Positions 20,411 through 32,438 of a DNA stretch of 64,000 nucleotides are shown here, piece by piece. Position 1 is the stretch's first letter. The number at the start of each line of letters is the position of its first letter. This DNA is from Cyclaneusma minus (Eukaryota; Ascomycota; Leotiomycetes; Marthamycetales; Marthamycetaceae), in the NCBI GenBank assembly GCA_037179335.1, contig JAKZHN010000009.1:1178001-1242000 (forward strand). The letters run 5' to 3'. A program made the translations under genes and the position numbers. The notes beneath the pieces were generated by a model, which made no database searches, was not told the DNA's origin, and saw only the letters and a list, made by a program, of their open reading frames with translations.

Positions 20411-22680
20411 GCGAATACTGTGTTCAGCCTGTCCAAGAAGTTGTATTGGGCAGGCCAGAAAGAATTCTTGTGCTGCTGTTGTTTGCTTGATCCTACCATC
20501 ATGCAGTTTTTTATGATCCTTGTTTTATTTCCCTTTCAGATGCGTGGGTCATAGAACTAGAAACTGACCATCTTCTTCTCATCCTACCATCGGAAGCCCG
20601 CCTACTGTCGCGACAAACTCACTGTCACCCATCTCGAATCTGGGCTGAATGTACTTACGCTTCAATTGCACAAAGCACCTAGACAATGACGCCTTGTGAA
20701 CATTGCGAAGTTTTGATTGTAAGCCTTTGGCAGGAAGACTATGGGTTTGGGGTTAAGAAGCATGACATGGGACAATTATTCAGCTCTGAGAACTTTCCAA
20801 GGGTGACCTATTCCCAAGACCCAGCATTGTCTTTTTATAGCTTTTCTCCACCCCTTTACCATGTCTTGGTCACGTGACAGACACTCCCACTTCTTGACGC
20901 ACAGAGCAATGTCACGCTAGAGCAGGCCTCCGGAACTGGGATGTGAGTACAAATAGCTTCATGAACCCATCGAGTCTCACCAAGCAAGCTACCAATATCG
21001 CGATGACTTGACGGTGTTGGGTGGAAGGACCAGTTTGCAACAAGGACAAACTTAACACGGCAATGTTTCATTTCGGGCTCTGAATAAGAAAGTTGATGAG
21101 CACTTCTACTCGTGGCTTTTGTGCCTTGAGGATGATCGATCATCAGCCCTTCTCCGTTGTGTGAGAACAGCTGCTGTTATTAGACTCGTCTGCTGTCAAG
21201 GCTTGCGACCCATTGTCGAGGAAACTAGGTGCAAACCATGTTCGGAACCGAATTCAGGGATTTCGTCTCAACTCCCACGCCTACGAAATTTTGGAGTTGA
21301 GCGCTTGCGCTTCAACTGTTCTTCATTCAGAATGGCAAGTCGCATAGTGCGTCGAAATCTTCGGACAACCAGGGCTTGAAGAGATCCCTAGGGGAATAAT
21401 GGGCTATTTATAGCTTGGAGGCTTCGAGCCAATGCCTTTTTTTCGACCTTGACCCTGCTCCGCTAATGGCTCAAGCTTGTGGCTGGTATGAGGAGTCTCG
21501 TGATGTGGTGGCGAAAATGTGGATGTTAGCCATTTCTTAGGGTCTCAGTTTGGCAGAGTCTAGGTTTGGGGTCGATTCCATGTATAAAATGGCCGTTCCT
21601 CCCTCTTGCATTCTTCTTTCTCAACAGTCAATACCACTCAGACAACCACCCATTCAAGGCCTTGTATTTATAAAGAGTAATGGCCGAGTTGGGTCTGGTG
21701 GTTCTGACGTTCATTGCCAGCTCGTTAGGAACAAGTAGGGGATTTGTCAAGTCACTGTCATAAGGCAAACTTGATGTCGTTTGCCTCTGCTGCTGCTGTC
21801 TCCATTCCAGGCTTTCATTTGCTCGGGATTTTTTTTCGCGGTAAAACAATTGTGGCTACCCTCTCGGCATTGCTGTGAGGAATAATCTCTCGAATCTCTG
21901 GAATAGCGTGCCGGATGAGCTCTTTAGTGCTAACCATGTCCTCCATTTCTCTTGCTTCTGGTTATTGGAGCTTCGAAATGAATCTGGGCTTTCTGATTCT
22001 TATACGCACTGGGCGAGGTCTGAGTAATATTGTTTCTACCTAGCATTTTAGTGAGAGAGGTCGTCACGAGGCCACTCATGGAAACCCGCAGAAATACTTT
22101 CGGTGTTTCTTTCACTCGCCGACTAGCTCGTCTGCGCACGTGAACACATCACTGCACCGCAAGCTGCTCTCCTTCCTCTGTTGTTTGCCAAGTTTGAAGT
22201 CAATTCAACTTCCTGTTTTAGACTTCACATTCTATATCGGGCAGTCTTTATGCCATGCCCTAGAGTCAGCATGACTTCAAAGCCTTGTGCCAAAGGCGCC
22301 TACACTTCAGGTTTTCGGAATCCCCGAGGCTCTGATATCGTGACTTCGAAATTGTCAGGTGTCGATGGGGAATGAAATCTGGTTCATTTTACGGAGACCT
22401 TGAATCAAAGCCATTTCGACTTCGATCCGACCGCCGATGATCATCATGCCAGAACTTGGCTGATGGCGATTCTCCAGGCCGCCAGGCGTATGTGGATATT
22501 TTTGGTGTTATGATTCGTGAAGAAGCGTCAAAGGGAAATATCGAAGTGTTAAATGATGAATTCATAATAAGGGAAAGAATTTCCATGAAGACATTACGAT
22601 GCTTTCAATCGTAGATGAAAGTCAATGTCCTGTCGAGGGTTGAGTGTGAGGAATAAGGAGCGGAAAAACTAAAGATCCGT
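20411..22680. other. Gene-poor interval with scattered TATA-like boxes
   Basis: No gene is supported. CACGTGAC occurs at 20872, TATTTATAGC at 21409 and TATAAAATGG at 21584. These resemble isolated, more decayed members of the neighbouring repeats, but cannot be aligned over their length. Open frames are short and overlapping. Confidence 0.35.
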
Positions 22681-24052
<1,372 letters not shown>

Positions 24053-24823
24053 ATGGCCCCGTCTTCAGCGAAGAAAACCCCGAAGACAAAGAGCAAGGAT
24101 GATGAGAAGGGGCGACCAAGCTTGACGTAAGGCGGCGGCCGTCTCTCAAACCGAACCCTGGCTAACTTCCGCAGTTCTTGCCCACAGGATATCACTGTCG
24201 TCGTTGTTGGCAAGGAACCTGACCAAAAGACTTTCAATGTCCACAAAGCCTTCTTGACCCACTACTCTCCCTACTTCGACAAGGCATTGAACGGGGGATT
24301 CGCCGAGGCTGTCAGCGGTCAAGTGGTACTGGACCACACCAAACCCGAGGTCTTCGGACTGTTTGTTGAGTGGGTCTACTATCAGACGGTATCCGAGACG
24401 CCGTGTACAGACGCGTCTCTTAGCAATTCCGACCGATCGCTCCAGCATCAACCTACCTGGGAGACCCTGTTCAAACTGTGGGAGTTGGCAGACTATCTCC
24501 AGGTTCCGCAGCTACAAAACCTGATGGTTGACAAAATCATCGCATGCAAAGAGCTCTACAACATAATTCCCGCTTATCTGTTCACCTGGATTTGGAGCAC
24601 GTTCCCGTCTGGGAACGTGCTCAGGAAATTATCGGTGGATATGTTATGCTGGGCAAAATGGAACGGAGAATTCTTTACAACGAACGGTACTTACTTCCCG
24701 TACGATCTATTACTAGAACTTGCTGCAGCCAATGCGGCGAGGCACTACAATAAGATCAGTGATTCGCCGCTATCAAAACCCTCAAACTATTACGTGGGGT
24801 TATCAGAAGGAGAGAAGGACTGA
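24053..24823 (+). CDS. BTB/POZ domain protein
   Basis: Two exons, 24053-24126 and 24175-24823, with a 48-bp intron (GTAAGG, GCTAAC branch, CGCAG), code for 240 residues. The first 25 are basic and Lys/Ser-rich. Residues about 30-140 form a BTB/POZ fold, with DITVVVVG opening the domain, the conserved FNVHKAFLTHYSPYFDKAL helix, and FGLFVEWVYYQTV closing the first half. The rest (LWELADYLQVPQLQNLMVDKI) is the BTB helical tail. No Kelch, zinc finger or NPH3 domain follows, which is common for the large fungal family of short BTB proteins. Such proteins often dimerise or act as Cullin-3 adaptors, but the partner is unknown. The ATG at 24053 has a CACAATGGC context, which decides it over 23915. 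Confidence 0.85.
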
Positions 24824-25238
24824 GGATGGAAGGTATGAGATGTCGTCCCGACTTCGGTGCGAAATAGGCTGACTGCGAACCTCAGGCGCACGGTACCCTA
24901 CGGTGATACGTTCCTGACTTCGTGGAAGGGCGTCAAATGGACAAATTGAAGCAGTGAAAGGCCAGGATTGGCAGCAAGACGTTGCTATCTACGAAGAAGA
25001 TAGATAGCTATCAAGTGCAAGAACTCTTCCAAGGCAGAAACAGCGCGTAGTAAGGACTATCACGTGTGAACGGGATGACGTATTCGCGCGCGTGCCCCTC
25101 CTTCAGCCTGGTGGGATAGCTCGAAGCTCGACTACTTGAAGAGCTGCACCTCAGCCAGACAAGTACTTCCTCAGATAAACAACAGAAACAATCAACCCAA
25201 CTCCCTCAAATCAGACCTCTTCACTACCTAGATTCAAG
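24824..25238. other. Intergenic
   Basis: About 415 bp between the BTB gene and the proteinase-inhibitor gene. A CACGTG E-box is at 25061. No gene is supported. Confidence 0.4.
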
Positions 25239-25653
25239 ATGCCTAGCTACATCGTGAGAGCACTTGCTTTGCATCGTGAAGCTCCAGTAACTGACTCGCA
25301 ACAGGTCACCCTCAAGGACAACGTCTCAGCCGACGACGTCGCCGCGTAAGTTGCTTTTGCGACGAAAAGAAACGAAGCAATACGTACTGACGAGAACGAA
25401 AGTGCTAAGAAGCATGCCACCGACCAAGGCGGCAAGATCGGCCACGAGTACAACACCACCTTCAAGGGATTCGCGTGAGTTCAGGCCCGCTATTTCCAAG
25501 TCATCACCATTCCACCACAGCTCGGATGATCAGGTCTAGATGCTGACATCTGATCTCAACAGCGTCGAGTTCCCCAAAGACTCCGTAACGACCCTCGAGA
25601 ACCACGAGCATGTCGAGTCGGTCGAGCAGGACAGCGAAGTGAAGACGCAGTAG
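25239..25653 (+). CDS. Small inhibitor-I9 / Pbi2-like vacuolar proteinase B inhibitor, four exons
   Basis: Too small to show as one open frame. Exons are 25239-25253, 25305-25345, 25403-25474 and 25563-25653, with introns of 51, 57 and 88 bp, all GT...AG. The product has 72 residues, begins MPSYIVTLKDNVSADDV and ends VEQDSEVKTQ. The pattern of a short N-terminal beta strand (YIVTLKD), a helix (AAAKKHATDQGGKI), then HEYNTTFKGFAVEF and a TLENHEHVESVEQD helix matches the inhibitor-I9 fold of subtilisin propeptides and of yeast Pbi2 (75 residues). Pbi2 inhibits vacuolar proteinase B and assists vacuole inheritance. There is no signal peptide, so the protein is cytosolic. The function in this organism is inferred from family membership. 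Confidence 0.88.
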
Positions 25654-26030
25654 ATACCCCGCGGTTTCTCGTCCATATGGGAGGCAGTGCACTGGCATAC
25701 ACGTCCATCATGGTGTTGGCGGATAAGGGCTTCGGACATTGCGATGAGATGATGAGATAAAGGGACCATGAACATAGCATTCATAGGATAAACCGAGAAT
25801 ATCAATTCTGAATTCCCGCAACAATCTTTGACCTTGGTCCCTTGGTCATCAATCATCGTGCTTGTAGATCGTCTCGGTGCCGGCCGCATCAAAGCCGGCG
25901 CAAAGCGAAGTCGGATCATCATCACCGACTCACCGCCAAGACCCCTCCAACCTCACCTCACACCGTCAACATCACCTCACCACAAGCCCTCAGCTTTCCC
26001 AAGAGGCACGACCATGAAACAAAAGCCGCC
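25654..26030. other. Intergenic with promoter of the mitochondrial kinase gene
   Basis: About 380 bp. The last 100 bp before the next start are rich in ACCTCACA and CACC words. No TATA box was seen, and no gene is supported. Confidence 0.35.
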
Positions 26031-27746
26031 ATGAACGCCCTCATCCGACCATCGCGGTCTGCCAGACTTGCGATAGGAACCTCTCAAAGATGGCTAACCA
26101 CACAGCACCCATCACCTTCCACAATCAAATGGTCGCAACCGCCCTCGTCGACCTCAATCTCGGATGACGATGTCGCGAGTCTCGCCAGTAAGCCATTGCA
26201 TACTCTTGCTCTGGCGGATTTAGTCAAGTGCGTCATCTCCCCTTCCCTCCCCCAAAATCCCCGAAGTCTTTCGGCCGTTCGAACCACACAATCCCTCGTA
26301 TCGCCATCCATCCTCCCAAAACCCCAAAGCCCAAAGCCTTTAAGCTAACAAGCTTTCAGACATGGCCGACCCCCACTCTCGCCATCCGCGCTCCTCTCCT
26401 CCGCAAACTTCACCCTCTCCCTCCTCCCCACGCGACTCGCACACCGCATAGTCGCGCTCCGCAACCTCCCCTTCATCGTCGTCTCCAACCCACACATTTC
26501 CAAAATCTACAACAACTATCTCTACTCCCTCTCCACCCTCCTGCCTTACACAAAAAACGGCGAGATTGGGAAGATTAGTACGATGGAGGAAGAGGTTAGG
26601 TTTACGGAAGTATTGGCGGAGTTGGTGGAGACGCATAGTAATACGATTCCGGTGTTGGCTAGGGGGTTGGCGGAGTGTAGACGGTATATGGGGAGAGGAG
26701 CAGGAGGGATGGGTGGCAAGGGAATGGAGGGGTTTTTGGACGAGCATTTGAGGGCACGGATTGGTACTCGGTGCGTTATTCTTCGCATCTCCTTAAAGTC
26801 TTTCCTCTTTCCCGCTGTATCACCAGCTTTCGCATAATCACCCCTTGAATTCACTCTCCAATTCACCCATCAAACCCACCACTAACCCTCTACTCCCAAC
26901 AGACTAATAGCAGAACAACACATCGCCCTCCACCTCGCCTCCGTCCCCCAGTCCTCCACCTCCTCCTCATTCCCTCCCGAAACACAACCCCAAATCGGCA
27001 CCATCCTCCCCTCCCTCTCCCCCGTCTCCATCATCAACAGCTGCGCCACCTTCGTCTCCGAAATCTGCGAGCTCAAATACGGCATCCGCCCCACCTGGAC
27101 CATCGACGGCGACACCTCCACCACTTTCTCCTACGTCCCCGTACATCTAGAATACATAGTCACCGAGTTGCTGAAAAATGCGTTTCGCGCGACTGTGGAA
27201 AATGGAGGTGGTGAGGAGCAGGGGAGAGAGGTAAGGATTACTGTTGCTGCTGAACCTGCTGATTGCGATGTGGTGGAGGAGGGGGTGGGGGCGGGGAGTG
27301 GTGCTGATGGGGGCGATGGGAGGGATTTGAATAACGGTGGAAAGAGTGGTAGTGGAAGGAATGGGGAGGGTGAGAAAAAGGGAAGTATCAAACCGCTCGC
27401 GGGGCCAGCGCCGGGACTTACGATACGCATTCGTGATCGAGGCGGGGGGATTAATCCAGCTGTGTTGCCGGATATTTGGGGATACTCTTTTACGACTTTT
27501 AATCAGGAGGATGAGGCGCCTTATACGAGTAATATGACGAGCAACGCGGGTGGAGGGAGTATGGATGGATTGAATGCTATTGCTGGGGCGGACCAGGGGG
27601 GAAGTAGTATTGCGGGACTGGGATATGGACTGCCGCTGGGGAGGGCGTATGCGGAGTTTTTTGGGGGTGGGATTGAGGTGCAGAGTTTGTTTGGGTGGGG
27701 GACGGATGTTTATTTGCGGTTGAAGGGGGTCGGGAGGGTGCCGTAG
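26031..27746 (+). CDS. Mitochondrial protein kinase, PDK/BCKDK family (Pkp-like)
   Basis: Three exons, 26031-26227, 26360-26770 and 26903-27746, with two 132-bp introns (the first has an AGCTAACA branch), code for 483 residues. The N terminus (Arg-rich, with RWLTT near 20-24) is a typical mitochondrial presequence. The four-helix regulatory domain opens with HGRPPLSPSALL (from 67) and contains RIVALRNLPFIVVSNPHI. The GHKL ATPase domain has the N box ELLKNAFRA (Glu291, Asn295), the G1 box DRGGGI (381-386) and the glycine loop GLGYGLPLGRAYAEFFGG near 440-457. These enzymes phosphorylate and switch off pyruvate or branched-chain keto-acid dehydrogenase; which one is not decidable here. A Gly/Asp-rich insert of some 40-50 residues sits between N and G1 boxes. 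Confidence 0.9.
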
Positions 27747-27949
27747 GTGGGGGGGGGGGAAATGGGGAAAAGGTCGGAAGGGGATGATAGATGGGAAAGA
27801 GAAGAATGAAAGATTTACTACCTGGGGTGGTTTTGAAAGAGAGGTGATCTTGGGATGTGGGAAGGGATGTGGATAGGGGCTGGGAGATGGACGATGACGA
27901 TGAATGCGAATAGAGGAGTGGAACATCTCTATCACTTACCTCCAGGGGG

Positions 27950-30900
27950 TGAACATGGTGTGGTGGAAATCACGACACCTGTGAGGGGTAGACAGGGAGT
28001 TCAGGGAGAAATGAGTCTCAGAATGAAGTTTGGTCATCACCAGGTGTGAAAAGCATAGATGTCCAAAGGCAACATCTAGACACCTACCCATCCAAAGCCA
28101 AACACGAAAGGAACTGAAGACTGAAAAGAAAGAAAACGCATCACTTAGCCCTCATTGGTCTTCCCAAATTTCTGGTACACATGTGTACCTGGCTGAGCAT
28201 CGACCGTCACCACCAACCACCACGTAAGCAGGAGTAGAAAGCTTTACTCTGCTTTGGTGAAGGCGCAGGCAAGAGGCCGCCTACTGAAAGGGCGGTTGGA
28301 TATTTCCTGCGGGTTGGAAAAAGGAAAGAGAGGGAGAGGAATGGTCAGTCGAGTTGCCTAAGTAAATTATGGAAGTGCTCCGCTATCTCGGCTAGCATGG
28401 GCCAAAGCGGCGGCAATTGAGGCGAGATGGAGGCGAGATGGAAGCGAGATGCGACGTAAGGGGCTTGGTTAAAAATAGTTCAATTTCTATTCAACCAACG
28501 ATTCTGTCTTTAGCAGCAGCGCACTGGAAATTCACCAAGCGCCCGAAGAGAATAGCTACGACCAGCGAGCAAGGGTGTTGAGAGAGCGTTATGGCTTTGG
28601 TCAAACGCATTTCCAGCTGAATGACAAGTTGGGGGCTTGCCACTGTTATGTGTTAAAACCCAGACCCCCATGTTAAAAAGACCGAAGGAGACGCTGCACT
28701 TAGCCTGTGAAAAAATTAGGAGGAAAAACGCAAAGAAATTCCCACGAAGGGAAAGAACTTTGTTGGCTGATAAAGAGTCTTTTGGATATCGAGCTGCGAG
28801 AGTGTTGGAAATGGAATACGATGAATGCTCTTTAAAACGCATGCGAACGACCGACTACGGAGTGATCCTTTGACAGAGATGGAGATGGATACCAGTGTTT
28901 TGCTGCCAGATTTGCTGGGACTTTTGAAGGCGGGTCGGTTCAAGGGAGGGCTGAGCATCCACCGCACACGGGCAGGAGTAAGATATGTTTACTCGGCTTT
29001 TGTGGAAGCGCAGGCAAGAAGCCGCCCACTGAAGGGGCGGTTGGATATTTCCCGTAGTATAGAGAGAAAAGGGAGAGGGGGAGGGCTGGTAGGTCGGAGT
29101 GCTTAAATATGTAAGGTAGTTTTTGGGAAAGATTTGCTATTTCGGGTAGCATGAGCCGGTGGGAGGCGATGGAGGCGAGATGGAGGCGAGGGATGCGCGA
29201 TGGGGGCGAGATGGGAAAGGGGGTTGGTTTGGCAATTATTAATGTGTTAACAGCTCATCACCTCCCCCGGCCGCCAATTTGGCTCCGCCAGACGTGTTTC
29301 GCAGCGACAGAACTGCCCGCGAGTTCGACCAAGCCTCCCGGTCTACGGTCCAGCCCAGACCCCAGACTCTTCAAGTGAAAGAAAATGAAGAAAACGCAGC
29401 ATTTACTCAGCCTCTCATTACTCCATAATCTCTGGGTTGGCATAGTCGGCTAGTGTTCACCACCACCTCACGTAAGCACGAGTAGAGACGTTTACTCGGC
29501 TTCCCAGCGACCAGCAGCAGCCCCGGTACGATGGAAGCTTTGTCGGTTCTTGGTTTGGAGAGAAGAAGAGAGAAGGTTGGTCGAGCGGGGTGCTTAAGTA
29601 GGTAGTTTGTGGGAGTGATCCACTATCTCGGCCAGCACGAAACGGGAGGCGAGACAAGGCGAGATGCGAGGCGGCATGAGGCGAGGTGTGAAGCGGATGG
29701 GGAGGGTGAATAGTTTGCTATTTCGGGGATAAAACTATCCCAAACCTCCCCTGCTATCTCTTCAATGCAAAATCGACAATGGCGTTCACCAGCTCTCGAT
29801 CTTCCCTGCTTACTACGACTCTGCTCGACAAGACACAGGTTGTAGCAATCGACATCGACTCGCGGAATCACGTGGGAGTCCCATGGTGAAGCTAAATGCC
29901 GTGGGAATTGTGACACCTGTGAGAAACATATGGGAAAGTTTGGGAGCCATTTCAGATCCAATGAAAAGGTTTGCCGATTTACCAAGCTTGAAAAGATAGA
30001 CATAAAGAATGTGTCTAGCCATCCGACGCCGTCGCCAAACAACCCAAAGAATGGTAGAAACGCATCTCTTTGCCCTTTCATCACTGCTCAAAATATCTGG
30101 GTGCAGGGGTTCACCTGGCTATTCACCAACCACCATACGTCGGCAGGAGAGCGTTACCGTTTCTCATGGAAGCACAGCCACTGTCCGCAACTCGTTCTAG
30201 CAATGAATCTGCTTCAATGAGCAGCGGCAGCAGCAGCCCCAGTATGTCGGGCGAAAAGTTCTCGCCGTGGTCTGGAGAGAAGAAAAGAAGGAGAGGTTGG
30301 ATCGGGCGACGGGAGCTTGAGTATCCTTCTTTGGCTCCACTAGCACGGGATTAGAGGGGTTGGGATATGAGGCGAGGCGAGGTGGGATGTGAGGCGAGAC
30401 AAGGAGGGATGGGATGGGAAGGCTTGTCTGCTATTGTCGGTGATAAATAAGGGATTGACAATCACCATGTATAAGAAGCAAGATATTGGGAACAACACAA
30501 AATAAAACAAGACAAGGAAGCCACAGAACTTACTCTAGCCCTTGCGTTATCCCGAAATATCTGGGGTGGTCCACCTGGCTGGGCATCTACCACTACCAGA
30601 CACAAGAACATCCAAGGGGAGCAAAATCTGCTTGAACGCGGTGCGGAACCAGTTGACCGTGGTGATAACGGAGGGGAAAACGGCGCCGGGGTCAATCCCC
30701 CATGTTGGCTTTGAGCCGCCGACAGATGATAGGATACTAAAGCCGTTAATGAAGATGTCATTGTGGAGTGTTACCCATGGAAGCAGATCATTACATAAAC
30801 AATCGTAACGAGTGCTTCAAAAACGCCTTTACTTTTGTAAGCAGCGGCGGCAGCCAGCAGCCCACTGAATGGTCGGTTGGTGTGCCCCCTTGGTCTGGAG

Positions 30901-32345
30901 AAGGGAAGAGGGAGGAGGGTCGCTCGAGGTGCTTAAGTAGTTTTTTTTAGCAGAGCTCCACTAGAGCGGCACGCTAGAGCGGAACGGGACGGGAACGGAA
31001 CGTGAGGCGGGATGAAGCGGATGGGGTGAAGCTGGGCGCTGTGGAACTTAACAGACAACATGTCTGGAAAAATGTCAACTCAGACTTAGACACGGGCTTG
31101 GCGATTACCGAGTGTAGAAAGCTGGATATGAAAAACGACGTCTAGCCATCCAGCACCATACAACTAAAGAAAACAAAGAAAATACACCACTTGATCTTTC
31201 CGTCTTTCACAAAATTTCTAGGTTATTCACCAGGCCACCGGCCACTAAGTACCCCCAAACATAAGCAGGAGTGTAGACGTTTACTCTGCTTCCGTGAGCC
31301 GGCGGCTGTCATAGCTGTGAGTTTCGCGAAAAAAATAGAGAATACGGATGGGGGCGGGTCCTTCGCAGAGTTTCGGTAAGGGTGGCTTGTAGCCGCTGTT
31401 GTTTGGAGAGAAGAAGGTGAGAGAAAAGAGTGGTTGGGCGGGAGAGAGACGAGATGGGCGGGCGGGAGAATTGATTTGCTATTGCGGATGGTGGAGGGGG
31501 TGAAAAAAATGTGGTGAAAACCACGATATCTATGAGAAGCAAATGGGGAGTTGACCGTGATAGCTGGTATCGGCTTGGTCATTTGCGTCTGTCGGACAGC
31601 CAGCCCCTCCCAGACTTCCGGTAGGGGTGGCTCGTATCCGCTGTAGCTTGGAAAGAAGGAAGAGAAGGAGAGGGTCGATCGGACGGGAGGTGCTCAACTA
31701 GATTTTCTAAGAGCTCCACTATCACGGGCCGACTGGCAAAGATGGAGGCGGGAGGGAGGCGGGAGAGAGGCGAGATAGGCGGCGACTTATTTGCTATTTC
31801 TGGCGAGAGAGGGGGTGAACAAAGTGCGCTCGGAATCACGATATTTTTGAGAAGCAATTGGGAAGAGGAAACTGGCAGCCATCATAGCTGGTATCCACTT
31901 GGTCGTTTGCGTTTGTGTGATAGCGGATCACTCCCTAAACGGTAAGGGTGGCTTGGCCGCTGTAGCAGGACTTGGGATAGGCAAAATCACCGGCTCGAAC
32001 GCCTTTGACTGACAGACGATTTTCTGCCGATCCCCGATTGCTTGCTCCACTGGAGACTTCGTCGTCGTCTGTTTCGATATCTTCATCGGCATATGGAGAG
32101 AAGAAGAAGAGGGAGAGGAGGGATTGGGTGGGACGTATTTAAGTAGTTTTCCTGAACCTCCGCTAGTGCAGGACAACGGGAGGGTTGGAGGCGAGATGAG
32201 GCGACGTTAGGTGAGGTGAGGCGAGGTGGGGCGGGATATGAAGGGGGGATTGTTTGCTATTGAGGTCATGGTCAGGGGGTAAAACTGGGTGCCGTGGAAA
32301 TCACGACACCTGCAAAAAGGAGAAGTTCGGGACAACTAATACTCA
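27950..32345 (+). repeat. Degenerate tandem array E, ~450-750-bp units
   Basis: Three anchors recur. (1) TTTACTCGGCTT-like words after a TAAGCAGGAGTAGA block are near 28241, 28987, 29490, 30152 (weak), 30829 and 31280. (2) GCTTAAGTAG-like boxes, each followed by TCCACTATCTCGG..AGCA, are near 28348, 29101, 29592, 30313, 30932, 31692 and 32137. (3) GGAAATCACGACACCTG-like words are near 27966, 29904, 31517, 31829 and 32296. After anchor 2 there are purine-rich internal subrepeats of GGCGAGATG. Units have diverged and some are partly deleted, so spacing is irregular. No reading frame is conserved between units. The array ends about 60 bp before the AT-rich block. Confidence 0.75.
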
Positions 32346-32410
32346 GATATAAATGGTTGGTTTTATGTCTAGAGATTAGCTGGCGGTCGGTTACGTGCGG
32401 AACGCATAAA

Positions 32411-32438
32411 GCTCTTGGCTAGCCAGCTAGCCAAGAGC
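32411..32438. repeat. 28-bp inverted repeat at the edge of the AT-rich block
   Basis: GCTCTTGGCTAGC (32411-32423) and its exact reverse complement (32426-32438) are separated by CA. The flanks extend the symmetry weakly. The sequence could form a 13-bp hairpin in DNA or RNA. Confidence 0.8.
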
